DNA from: Maribacter cobaltidurans
Lineage (GTDB): Bacteria > Bacteroidota > Bacteroidia > Flavobacteriales > Flavobacteriaceae
Reading direction: 5' to 3'
Assembly: GCF_002269385.1 (NCBI RefSeq)
Contig: NZ_CP022957.1
Location: 615,001 to 679,000 of the forward strand
Length of the DNA stretch: 64,000 bases
In this document: positions 1-7,973 of the stretch, piece by piece
Layout: each line of letters opens with the position of its first letter
How positions within the stretch are numbered: position 1 is the stretch's first letter
Translations under genes and position numbers: made by a program
Notes under the pieces: model-generated
Databases searched by the model: none
The model's input: only the letters and a program-made list of their open reading frames with translations
Told to the model about the DNA's origin: nothing

Positions 1-554
1 TTGAGCCCGGAACTCCGGAAGAAATAGCCAGTGCGGCCGTAGACGGTTATGGAAAACTTTTGGATTTTGCAGCTAAAGAAAATATAAATGTTATTGTGGA
101 AAATCATTTTGGTAATTCTACGAATGCTGATTGGTTAGTAGGAATAATGGAACAGCTTGACCAAAAGAACAAGGGTTTCCTACCTGATTTTGGCAATTTT
201 TGCGCGGAGCGAACGGCAGCTAAAAGCATGGATTTCAAGGACTTGATCAGCACTAAATGTCTAAAGGAATATGATAAATATGAAGGTGTCGCCAAAATGA
301 TGCCATATGCAAAAGGGATCTCTGCCAAGACACATAGGTTCGATGATAATGGATACGATCTTGAAACGGATTTCATTAAAATGTTCAACATCATAAAAGA
401 TTCCGGATGGTCCGGTGGGTATGTAGGTATTGAATATGAAGGTGGCCTAATGCGGGATATGGGCGGTGACATGAACTTTTTGTCCAATGATGATGGTGTA
501 CGGGCCACAAAGTTGCTCTTGGAAGATGTGTTGGAAAAATTGGGAAATAAATAA
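1..554 (+). CDS. Sugar phosphate isomerase/epimerase, 3' part (cut by window edge)
   Basis: The reading frame is open from base 3 and ends at a TAA, so the true start lies outside the window; an internal TTG at base 60 should not be taken as the start. The visible part has the features of the xylose-isomerase-like TIM barrel (AP endonuclease family 2): a strand ending in VIVENHFGNST, whose Glu and His are typical metal ligands, then LPDFGNFC and, near the end, YVGIEYEGG, which carries the last conserved Glu. Such proteins isomerise or epimerise sugars or sugar phosphates in the cytoplasm, or, in secreted versions, act on cyclitols. The substrate cannot be told from this fragment. Family call fairly sure, reaction unknown. 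Confidence 0.85.
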   Translation, partial: EPGTPEEIASAAVDGYGKLLDFAAKENINVIVENHFGNSTNADWLVGIMEQLDQKNKGFLPDFGNFCAERTAAKSMDFKDLISTKCLKEYDKYEGVAKMMPYAKGISAKTHRFDDNGYDLETDFIKMFNIIKDSGWSGGYVGIEYEGGLMRDMGGDMNFLSNDDGVRATKLLLEDVLEKLGNK

Positions 555-1372
555 ATGATAAAATGGCATAAGATGAAGTATAGCCTATGACTAAAGACGT
601 TGAGGTGTTATTTGTTCTAATTTTATGAATAGTTATATTTAATTCGAAAGACAATTTGATACAATTGCAATTAAACAGACAGTCAACAATTCGGTCAACA
701 GATTTTGACAACAAGGTTGAAACTCTTAAAATAGGGTGATTGAAGAAATAGGTTTGAATCTTGTCGAGGTCTCTTAAGAATGAAAAGCTCGCCTAAGGCG
801 GGCTTTTTTGTTTGAACAATCTTTGAACGTGTTCAATAAGCGAAGTGAAAATAAAAAAGATACTATATAGAAGATTTGGAGTTTTTCATTTATACTACGG
901 AGCTCTGTCGGGAGGTGCGAAGCGAATCCTGTTCAGGTCAGGAATAAATCAAAAAGGAAGCAAAATCATAAAGCTTGTACTTTTGATTCTAAGAATTTTC
1001 GATTTTCAGCGCTTAGCGCTAGGGATGTGAAACAATCATGCTATGTCAATAGAAAGAAACTCCAAATAAAGAGAAAACCTTGCAAAATTTATGATTTGAT
1101 TTCTATCGTCAGGAATTCACAAATTAAAAATGGCAATGCTAACCAATTTGCACGAGCACCCGTAGATATCAGAAGAATCAATATTGAATACATAGCTCAG
1201 CAAAGAAATTGCTCCAATCTTTTTAGAGATAATCCAATTTAATACTTCCTACTTTCACAGCAGACATTGACATTATAGAAATCAGGTTCCCCTCATAAAC
1301 GATAGTAATGGGAAAATTTATTGTAAGTCTTTCATGGATTTTAAATTCACTTGAATACTTTAAGCACAATGA
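555..1372. other. Gene-poor 0.8-kb region with a terminator and possible gene debris
   Basis: No convincing gene is present. Two short plus-strand open frames (845-1030 and 1027-1242) have no recognisable domain and overlap each other. Around 745-775 the bases GGTTTGAATCTTGTC resemble a decayed tRNA T-arm, with no other part of a tRNA upstream. A terminator-like hairpin follows at 783-810. On the minus strand, 1090-1370 holds a broken frame with a weak resemblance to the C-terminal part of YceI-like proteins. The stretch reads as a recombination scar or decayed genes. This is inference only. Confidence 0.4.
783..810 (+). terminator. Rho-independent terminator-like hairpin
   Basis: GCTCGCC and GGCGGGC pair around a TAA loop (one G-T pair), flanked by AAAA on the left and a run of six T on the right. 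It stands 230 bp after the isomerase gene, so it may belong to a lost RNA or gene instead. Confidence 0.6.
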
Positions 1373-2863
1373 TTATGTTTTTTTATGAAACTCCACAGGT
1401 TCCTTTTGTGAATACATTTTTAATTGCGAAACCTCACCTTGTATATTATTTAGGAATTGAATGGTGAATTGCGGGTTAAAAACTTCCTTGAACTGGTCTG
1501 TCGCCTTAAAAAAGAATGAATTATAATTTAAATGTTCTAATTTAAATTTAAAGGTTGGTAAAATTACAAATAGCGCGTCCTCTTCGCTTATTACTTTAAT
1601 TTTTCCATAGCCTTTTGCTTCATACGTTCCGCAAAAAGCATTTAAATCATGAGTTGGTAATTTATCATTATTGAGTCCCTTTTCGTCCATATCAGGCCTA
1701 AAAATATCTTTTACTACCACAGGGTATTCTATGGGATATGAATCAAGTTTGAATAACTTTCTAGTAATATTATCTATAATCATATAGGGCAATTCAGAAT
1801 TATCTTGATTGGTTAATACTACAATACCTATTTTTTCAAAAGGAAACATGACCAAACTTGAGCTAAAACCAAATGTGTTTCCCCCATGATCTACTCTATA
1901 ATACCCATATGCACTTCTTAAACGCCAGCCGTATCCTTCACCAAATAAAAAAGCATCTTTCTCATAACTATCTTCATTGATATTTTGAAGCCTTGTAGCT
2001 TCACGTATATAATTTTGTGGAATGACCTGTTTTTCATTAAATACACCATTATTTAACCAAGTTAACATCCAATTTGATAGATCATTTACGGTGCTCTTAA
2101 TCGCCCCCGCCGGACTAATGGAATTGAATTCCTCAAACTTTACTTTTTCTATGTTCCCTTTGTATAAGCCATAAGGCATCGCGTAATTATTTGATTCCTG
2201 CATTTCTTGTAAAGTGGTATAAGAATCAACCATTTCTAAAGGCTCAAATAGGTTTTCTTTAATAACGCTATCCCAGCTCTTGTTTGTTATTTGTTCAACA
2301 ATGGTCCCCGCAAGGGTATAACCCATATTACTGTACTCAAAACTATTTTTTATTTCGGCTTCAGGTTTTAAATACTTAAGACGTTGAACAACTTCTAATT
2401 TGTCTTTTTTTGGGAAAAACACTTCTGAAGTGCCTTGATTCCCTATTCCACTTCGATGACTTAATAAATCATCAATGGTAATTAGGTTATCCATTTTCTC
2501 ATTATAAAATTGAAATTGGGGAATATATAAGTTGGGTTTGTCTTTAAGTGAAACTTGACCTTTAGATTCTAAAATACCTAAAAGGGTTCCCGTAAAGGCT
2601 TTCGTTGTTGAGCCTATGGGAAAAATTGTATTTGAAGTTACAGGTTGTTGATTTTGTAAATCACGATAACCAAAACCCTTGGAATAGACGACTTTATCAT
2701 CTTTTACTATGGCAACTGCCGCTCCAACAGCCCGGTAACGCTCCATCAAAAGTTCTATGTTATTGTCAATTCCTTTTAACTCTGGTGTGTTTTTTTGACC
2801 AAAACTTATTTGAATAAATAATACTAAGGCGAATGCGTATGTAAATTTCATTTTTATAATCAT
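1373..2863 (-). CDS. Secreted serine hydrolase, class C beta-lactamase/PBP-like, with DUF3471-like tail
   Basis: This is a penicillin-binding-protein-fold serine hydrolase. The SxxK motif is in PIGSTTKAF, the YxN motif is YSN in FEYSNMGY, and the third motif is HGG in VDHGGNTFGF. These are the catalytic elements of class C beta-lactamases, esterases and D-aminopeptidases. The last 85 or so residues (GTYEAKGYGKIKV onward) look like the DUF3471 domain often attached to this family. The frame is open up to 2908, but the signal peptide begins at MKFTYAFALVLF. Starts at 2863 (chosen) or 2851 give a normal secreted protein, while the 2908 start would add an unlikely leader. It probably acts in the periplasm; the substrate is unknown and true beta-lactam hydrolysis is not implied. 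No terminator is seen after it. Confidence 0.85.
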   Translation of the reverse strand: MIIKMKFTYAFALVLFIQISFGQKNTPELKGIDNNIELLMERYRAVGAAVAIVKDDKVVYSKGFGYRDLQNQQPVTSNTIFPIGSTTKAFTGTLLGILESKGQVSLKDKPNLYIPQFQFYNEKMDNLITIDDLLSHRSGIGNQGTSEVFFPKKDKLEVVQRLKYLKPEAEIKNSFEYSNMGYTLAGTIVEQITNKSWDSVIKENLFEPLEMVDSYTTLQEMQESNNYAMPYGLYKGNIEKVKFEEFNSISPAGAIKSTVNDLSNWMLTWLNNGVFNEKQVIPQNYIREATRLQNINEDSYEKDAFLFGEGYGWRLRSAYGYYRVDHGGNTFGFSSSLVMFPFEKIGIVVLTNQDNSELPYMIIDNITRKLFKLDSYPIEYPVVVKDIFRPDMDEKGLNNDKLPTHDLNAFCGTYEAKGYGKIKVISEEDALFVILPTFKFKLEHLNYNSFFFKATDQFKEVFNPQFTIQFLNNIQGEVSQLKMYSQKEPVEFHKKT

Positions 2864-2962
2864 CTTTAATTTAGTTGAAATCAGTTTCGAATAGTAAGAG
2901 ACCATCATTTTTAAATTGCATGATTTAAGTTCGATACAAATTTGAAGTATCCGGATAAATTA

Positions 2963-2997
2963 AAAGTCCGAGTAAAGAAAGTCGGACTAATTTTTTG
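2963..2997 (-). terminator. Terminator-like hairpin at the end of the split AraC gene
   Basis: On the minus strand AGTCCGA and TCGGACT pair around a 10-base loop, followed by TTTAATTT. The hairpin overlaps the final stop codon of the regulator gene. Confidence 0.5.
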
Positions 2998-4093
2998 AAG
3001 AGAATGCCTCTTTTCTATACTGGGTCGGCGTTTTATTGGTAACCTTTTTGAAGGCAGTATAAAAGGTCGATTTTGAATTGAACCCCACTTGATATAAAAT
3101 TTCTAGTACGGTAAATTGGTTAGCGTCGGGATTCTCCAAAATGGCTTTGGCTTCATTAACCCTATATTCATTAATGAAGTCAAAAAAATGTTTGCCTAAA
3201 TGATGGTTGATCAATAAGGACAATTCCTTTTCTGGTATATCCGTTTGTGAAGCTAATTTCTGTAAGGTCAGTTCAAAATCTAAATAAGGTCTTTCCTAAT
3301 TCATAAAGGTAGTCAGCTTCTTAAGATATTTATTTTCCAACCCCTTTTTTTGAATAGCTGTTTGTTGAGCCTTCTTTTCAATACTTAACTTTATGGGTTC
3401 CAAGTTGATATTTACACCCGTAAAAAGTTCTGGTTGGTATAAGGCCTTTAAGACAAAAAATACTGCTATCAATAAAACGGATATACTAATTAAGATATTT
3501 AAATTGATAATATATTCCCTATACAAAGAATTGGACAAACACCATCGTAATAGCACAAAGGTGTGGGCAATGCAAGAAAGTACCGTAATTTGAATTAGCC
3601 ATTTATATATAGCATAATTTGCATTTGAATAATTCTCTAGATAAACGGTTCTGTATTTCCTTAGTACGAGAAATATAGCAATAATGTATCCCAAATATTG
3701 GAGCTCACCAACAACTTCAAAAATCATAAGACTTGTGTGTGTAAAGCCATATATTTTGAAAACGACAACAAATATGATAAATAAAAGGGCATGTAAAATA
3801 TGCCCTTTCTTTATCTTAAAATTGGTATAACAAGCAGCTAAGACATAGAGATAAAACAAAGGAAGTTGCAAAAGACTTGATGCTGTTTTTAAAATATGGA
3901 GATTTGGATATAGAATGGTTTTATTCGTAAAAAAACCAATTAAATCAAAAGCAATCACCAAAAGGTATACGCCAAAAAGTCTATTGGAAAGCTTATTTTT
4001 TGTTGTAACGGTAAAAAGAAAAACAGAAAGCAATATCATTATAAAAACAACAATCTTTCCAATACTCTGAATAAAGTCTAGCTTATATTCCAA
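2987..4093 (-). pseudogene. Membrane-anchored AraC-type regulator interrupted by an in-frame amber codon
   Basis: One continuous minus-strand frame of about 369 codons is broken only by a TAG at 3298-3296. The first 265 codons encode about seven membrane segments and a short linker ending KKLTTFMN. After the TAG the same frame goes on with ERPYLDFELTLQKLASQTD and then a complete AraC-type DNA-binding region: FINEYRVNEAKAIL, the helix-turn-helix VLEILYQVGFNSKSTFYTAFKK, and the closing TPTQYR. This seven-helix plus AraC architecture is common in Flavobacteriia. The break is a single nonsense codon with no frameshift or loss, so it is a fresh mutation, a sequencing error or a readthrough site. 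If it is real, the DNA-binding half is made only by readthrough or reinitiation (for example at 3223). The gene may have regulated the adjacent serine hydrolase. Confidence 0.8.
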
Positions 4094-4481
4094 TTGTCAT
4101 TATATTTTACCTTTTACCAAGGTTACTTATTTCATCTATTTCAATCCAAACATCCGATTAGCATAGGTTTTTTCGCAAATAAATCAGAAAATTGATATGT
4201 GAAGTAAAAGACTAACTTTCATAAATCGCTAAACTACAAAAGCCAAGGGATTTAATTTAAATGTATTACTATTCTTGGCAAACTAAAAATCCAAATTCCT
4301 TAAAGTGGAGTTGATGTCGATGTTAGCAATATCTAAGAAAAACCGATGTGAATCCTTTCGAGGTAAATACTGAATTTTTATACTCAAAAATCGCCAAGTT
4401 TAGTAGAGGAGTTTTTTAAGTACTTCAAATAAATTCAATGAAAACCATAAGGAAGATATTTGGAATTATATAACAATTCTC
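4094..4481. other. Intergenic region without a recognisable gene
   Basis: These 388 bp are AT-rich with stops in all frames. They lie upstream of the split AraC gene and downstream of the DsrE-like gene, both on the minus strand, and so should hold the AraC promoter. I could not identify a convincing promoter or terminator here. Confidence 0.5.
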
Positions 4482-4922
4482 TTAGTACGTCAACGTATTG
4501 TATCCAAGAGCCTGTAATTGAAGCATCCGTACCGAGGCAGTTGGAGTGATGTCCAAACCATCGAAAAGAGACTCTGCCTTAACGCCTAGTTTTTCCATAG
4601 CGACGCTACAAACGCTAACCTTAACCTTTCCCTTATATTTTTCAAAGAATTTTTCCAATTCAGAGTTCTTTATAAGTTCCTTTACGACAAGGCCTTTGAC
4701 CACAATTTCATAAGCCTCAATTTCAACACCGTTGGCAATTAGCAAATCATACATACTTAAAACACCTTTAAAATGACGCTCCGTGGTAAGCACAAAACCG
4801 TATTTGGGAGTTGTTTGTAAATCCGCCACGGTCTGTTGATCCAATTTCTTTTGACCTTGAACTTCCGTAGAGGTCGTAAAGAAAATGAAAGCGATTAAAA
4901 GGGTTGAAAATAGACTTTTCAT
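4482..4922 (-). CDS. DsrE/DsrF-like protein with signal peptide
   Basis: A 146-residue protein with a clear N-terminal signal peptide (MKSLFSTLLIAFIFFTTSTEVQG). The mature part matches the DsrE-like fold: a first strand in KYGFVLTTERHFKGVLSMYDLL, then VEIEAYEIVVKGLVVKELIKN, KGKVKVSVCSVAMEKLGV with a Cys where some DsrE proteins carry the active thiol, and a C-terminal MLQLQALGYNTLTY. DsrE proteins act in sulfur relay or are of unknown role; exported versions are common in Bacteroidota and uncharacterised. The gene stands alone on its strand, with 156 bp before the next start. Family call is moderate to good; function unknown. Confidence 0.75.
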   Translation of the reverse strand: MKSLFSTLLIAFIFFTTSTEVQGQKKLDQQTVADLQTTPKYGFVLTTERHFKGVLSMYDLLIANGVEIEAYEIVVKGLVVKELIKNSELEKFFEKYKGKVKVSVCSVAMEKLGVKAESLFDGLDITPTASVRMLQLQALGYNTLTY

Positions 4923-5010
4923 AATATTAGTTTAGTTAATTATTTCATTCTTTAAAAATACTAAGAATCAAGGTATCTGACCATAAATTTCATTATACAA
5001 ATTGTAAACA

Positions 5011-5045
5011 ACAAAAACCCCATGAATTATAAATTCATGAGGCTT
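5011..5045 (-). terminator. Terminator of the lipid kinase operon
   Basis: On the minus strand CATGAATT and AATTCATG pair around TAT, extended by a few weaker pairs, followed by GGGG and five T. It stands about 35 bp after the lipid kinase stop codon. Confidence 0.65.
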
Positions 5046-5078
5046 TGTTCACTAACACTTAAACAAAAGAACAATGTT

Positions 5079-5969
5079 TTAATAAGGGGCAACTACTTTT
5101 AGCCCATTCGCCTGCAAACTAACTTCCAATTGACCATTCTCTACAGTCTGTAGTTCCCCGTCTGCCTGCATGAAGTACTTATTTTTATGCGCTTCAAACT
5201 CAATTTTTAATTCCCTTACCTTGAAATATTTTATTTTCTTAAAAAAGGTAGTGGCCCTTAAAACCAATAAAATTCCTAAAAATAACATCTCACCTTTGGT
5301 AATTGCATCGATTACAACCACATCCAACAATCCATCCTTCATGGAAGCCATCCTGGTCAAGGACAAATCATAACCCATTACCTGAGAATTTGAGACAAAG
5401 AACATAAATGGACTGGTTTTCATTATAACTCCATTCATTTCAACTTTTAAAGGCTCCGTATTTCTATGATGTTTTAAAGCTTTAAGAACTGCCTTGAAAT
5501 ATGCCATAAATTTCCTTTTTTTAGATTTGTTAAAATTGGAAATTACCATGGCATCAAAACCAATTCCCATGTTGCTTAAAAAAGGTTTTCCATTAACTGT
5601 TGCCACATCAATGGTTTGTATAGGTTGATTTTTGATAATCGATATGGCTTTATGCACATTTCTGGGTATTTTTAAGCTGGCTGCCAAACCATTTCCCGAC
5701 CCAATAGGTACAATGGCCAGGGCTATTTCTTTGTTGACAAGACATGAAGCCACTTCATTTATGGTACCATCACCTCCACAAGCCACGATAATATCCGCTC
5801 CATCCTTTTCGGATTGCTTTGTAAGTAGGATGGCATGGCCAGGATACCTAGATATCTTAACATCTACCTGATATTTATTCTTTGGAAAATAATTAGCTAC
5901 GTTCTCCAATTCTTTGGGGATTTGGCCTTTTCCCGCAATGGGGTTAATAATAAAATGGACTACCTTCAT
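5079..5969 (-). CDS. Diacylglycerol kinase-family lipid kinase (YegS/BmrU/DgkB type)
   Basis: A 296-residue cytoplasmic lipid kinase. The catalytic domain shows INPIAGKG near the N-terminus, the glycine-rich loop GGDGTINE at residues 65-72 and PIGSGNGLA at 88-96, which are the nucleotide-binding signatures of the DAGK family. The C-terminal half has the usual beta-sandwich and ends with FMQADGELQ, the family's conserved Asp-Gly region. It phosphorylates diacylglycerol or a related lipid. Its ATG overlaps the TGA of the upstream phosphoglycerol transferase gene by four bases (ATGA), so the two are probably translationally coupled. LtaS-type enzymes release diacylglycerol, so recycling that lipid to phosphatidic acid is a natural role. 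A terminator follows. Confidence 0.9.
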   Translation of the reverse strand: MKVVHFIINPIAGKGQIPKELENVANYFPKNKYQVDVKISRYPGHAILLTKQSEKDGADIIVACGGDGTINEVASCLVNKEIALAIVPIGSGNGLAASLKIPRNVHKAISIIKNQPIQTIDVATVNGKPFLSNMGIGFDAMVISNFNKSKKRKFMAYFKAVLKALKHHRNTEPLKVEMNGVIMKTSPFMFFVSNSQVMGYDLSLTRMASMKDGLLDVVVIDAITKGEMLFLGILLVLRATTFFKKIKYFKVRELKIEFEAHKNKYFMQADGELQTVENGQLEVSLQANGLKVVAPY

Positions 5970-7933
5970 TTCCCTTGTTTTACTTTTAACCCATCATTAT
6001 TATAGAGAAAGTCCGCTGTTTCATAGTAGGATACGGTTTCTTTCAAAAAGGCGCTATCCAAAGGCTGATTTGTAAGGCTATTGTCCTCTTGGTCCCATAG
6101 ATATTGATTGACCACCTTACCATCTCCCAGGATTAGGACCTTATCGGTTTTTAGGAGCCCCAGTTTCCTATAATTACCTATAAATGCCCTAGGTTCCATC
6201 TTTATGCTGTCCAGCACATTTTGTCCAAATAAATTACTGGTGTAATTCCATCCCAGCTGTGCGAATAGTGTTGGAAACACATCGATTTGAGAACATTGCA
6301 GGGCTATGTCCCTTCCCCGGCCTTCTTCCAAGTTTACGATGATGGCCGGTATATGATAATTTGCGACATCCAATTCCCAACGCCCTGCACTGCTAGCACA
6401 ATGATCGGCCATTATTACGAATACGGTATTATCATACCATTCCTTGTTCTTGGCCTTTCTCAAAAATTCACCAATGGCGAAATCCGTGTACTTAACTGCT
6501 CCATTTCTTCCAGTGCCCGATGGTATATCAATTTTAGCATCGGGATAGGTATATGGCTTATGGTTAGAGGTCGTCATAATAAAGTTGAAAAAAGGTTTTC
6601 CCTTCCCAGCCATTTCATCCGCCTCCTTTAATACCTTATTAAAAATATCCTCATCACAAACCCCCCAAGCATTTTCAAAAGTTACCTCATCATCCTCAAT
6701 GTTTTTTCGTTCCGTTACAATATCCCCAGAGGTCAAAAATCCCCTACCCCTATCAACAATATCAAAACCGTTTCCACTAAAGAACTTGTCCATATTGTCA
6801 AAATAACCGTCTCCGCCATAAAAAAAAGTTCGTTTATACCCTTTAGACCTAAAAACCTCCCCAATCGTAAAAAGCCCTTGATTGGATTCACGCTTTACAA
6901 TACTTCTACCCGGCGTGGGCGGTATACTTAATGTAATGGCCTCCATGCCTCTCACCGTCCTCGTACCTGTAGCATACAGATTGGAGAAATAGGTTTCCTT
7001 CCGTGCCAGGGAATCCAAGGTTGGGGTCAGGTTATCCTCGTTCCCAAAAATGCCCAGAAATTTGGCACTTAAGCTTTCAACACAAATAAGTATGACATTG
7101 GGCCTTTTCTCATTGGTTCCATTAATCACCCTAAGGATACCCTCCTTGGGGTTCACAAGACTATCTTCAGCTTTACAAAGTTGCTTTTGAACATTGCCCA
7201 AGGCATCCTCCTCCGGTATGGTGGCATAGAATTCCTTATAACTGAGCTCATTATTTCTAAAAGCCGCAAAAAACGAATAAATACCCGCTTTGGATAATTC
7301 ATTGTTAAAGCGATTTTTAGAAGTCTCGGCAAATTCGTTTTCTACATAAAAGGTGAAAAATAGCATAATCAAAATGGCCCCTATGGAAGGGATGAGTTTT
7401 TGCCTGAAGGTATCCCCGGAGGTAAATGTTTTTTTTAAGACGCCTTTTTTCAAAAAAAAGAGTATCGTGGCAATTACCAATAAAAGAATCGCGCCGATTA
7501 GTAGTGGCAATGGATATGATTCATTAATATTCTTTACCACCTCATAGGTGTAGATCAAATAATCCACGGCTATGAAATTAAATCGCCGCTGGAATTCATC
7601 CCAAAATGTAATTTCGGCAAAGAAGGAAAAGTAAATGATCAATAGGCCTACAAAAAGTCCAAAATAGGTGATGACCCTATCCAGAATAGAACCATACCAC
7701 CTTTTCGGTAGTAGTAGAAAATAGAGTAAAGATGTTACGTAAAAGAAGGAAATGGTACCTATATCAAAAAAAAGTCCGGTAAAAAATATTTTCAATATTC
7801 CAATGATAGAAGTGTCCACCTCCTCAAAATCCAGAAAAAGGAAAACGAACCTAATAATGGAGGAAATCACTAAAAAAAGTAATGTAAAAGAATTAATGAG
7901 GGTGAACCTTGAGGGATTAAAACTAATTTTCAT
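5966..7933 (-). CDS. LtaS-like membrane sulfatase / phosphoglycerol transferase
   Basis: A 655-residue protein with about five membrane helices in residues 10-195 and an extracytoplasmic alkaline-phosphatase-fold domain from about 275 to 600. The domain opens with RPNVILICVESLSAKFLG, whose Glu286 corresponds to the metal-binding Glu of lipoteichoic acid synthase. ATGTRTVRGMEA follows, with Thr326 as the likely nucleophile, and later VIMADHC carries the Asp-His metal ligands. Relatives transfer glycerol phosphate from phosphatidylglycerol to glycans (LtaS, OpgB) or act as phosphoethanolamine transferases. A Gram-negative flavobacterium has no lipoteichoic acid, so the acceptor is unknown. It lies 40 bp after the DUF3570 gene and overlaps the lipid kinase gene, with no terminator between them, so it is probably the fourth gene of a five-gene operon. 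Confidence 0.85.
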   Translation of the reverse strand: MKISFNPSRFTLINSFTLLFLVISSIIRFVFLFLDFEEVDTSIIGILKIFFTGLFFDIGTISFFYVTSLLYFLLLPKRWYGSILDRVITYFGLFVGLLIIYFSFFAEITFWDEFQRRFNFIAVDYLIYTYEVVKNINESYPLPLLIGAILLLVIATILFFLKKGVLKKTFTSGDTFRQKLIPSIGAILIMLFFTFYVENEFAETSKNRFNNELSKAGIYSFFAAFRNNELSYKEFYATIPEEDALGNVQKQLCKAEDSLVNPKEGILRVINGTNEKRPNVILICVESLSAKFLGIFGNEDNLTPTLDSLARKETYFSNLYATGTRTVRGMEAITLSIPPTPGRSIVKRESNQGLFTIGEVFRSKGYKRTFFYGGDGYFDNMDKFFSGNGFDIVDRGRGFLTSGDIVTERKNIEDDEVTFENAWGVCDEDIFNKVLKEADEMAGKGKPFFNFIMTTSNHKPYTYPDAKIDIPSGTGRNGAVKYTDFAIGEFLRKAKNKEWYDNTVFVIMADHCASSAGRWELDVANYHIPAIIVNLEEGRGRDIALQCSQIDVFPTLFAQLGWNYTSNLFGQNVLDSIKMEPRAFIGNYRKLGLLKTDKVLILGDGKVVNQYLWDQEDNSLTNQPLDSAFLKETVSYYETADFLYNNDGLKVKQGK

Positions 7934-7973
7934 CTTTATTCAATGTGCTTTTATCGTGGTTAAAAGTCTTGGT

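Noticed and set aside
845..1242. Two overlapping short plus-strand open frames
   Set aside because: No domain, no promoter or ribosome site, unusual composition, and the region otherwise looks decayed.
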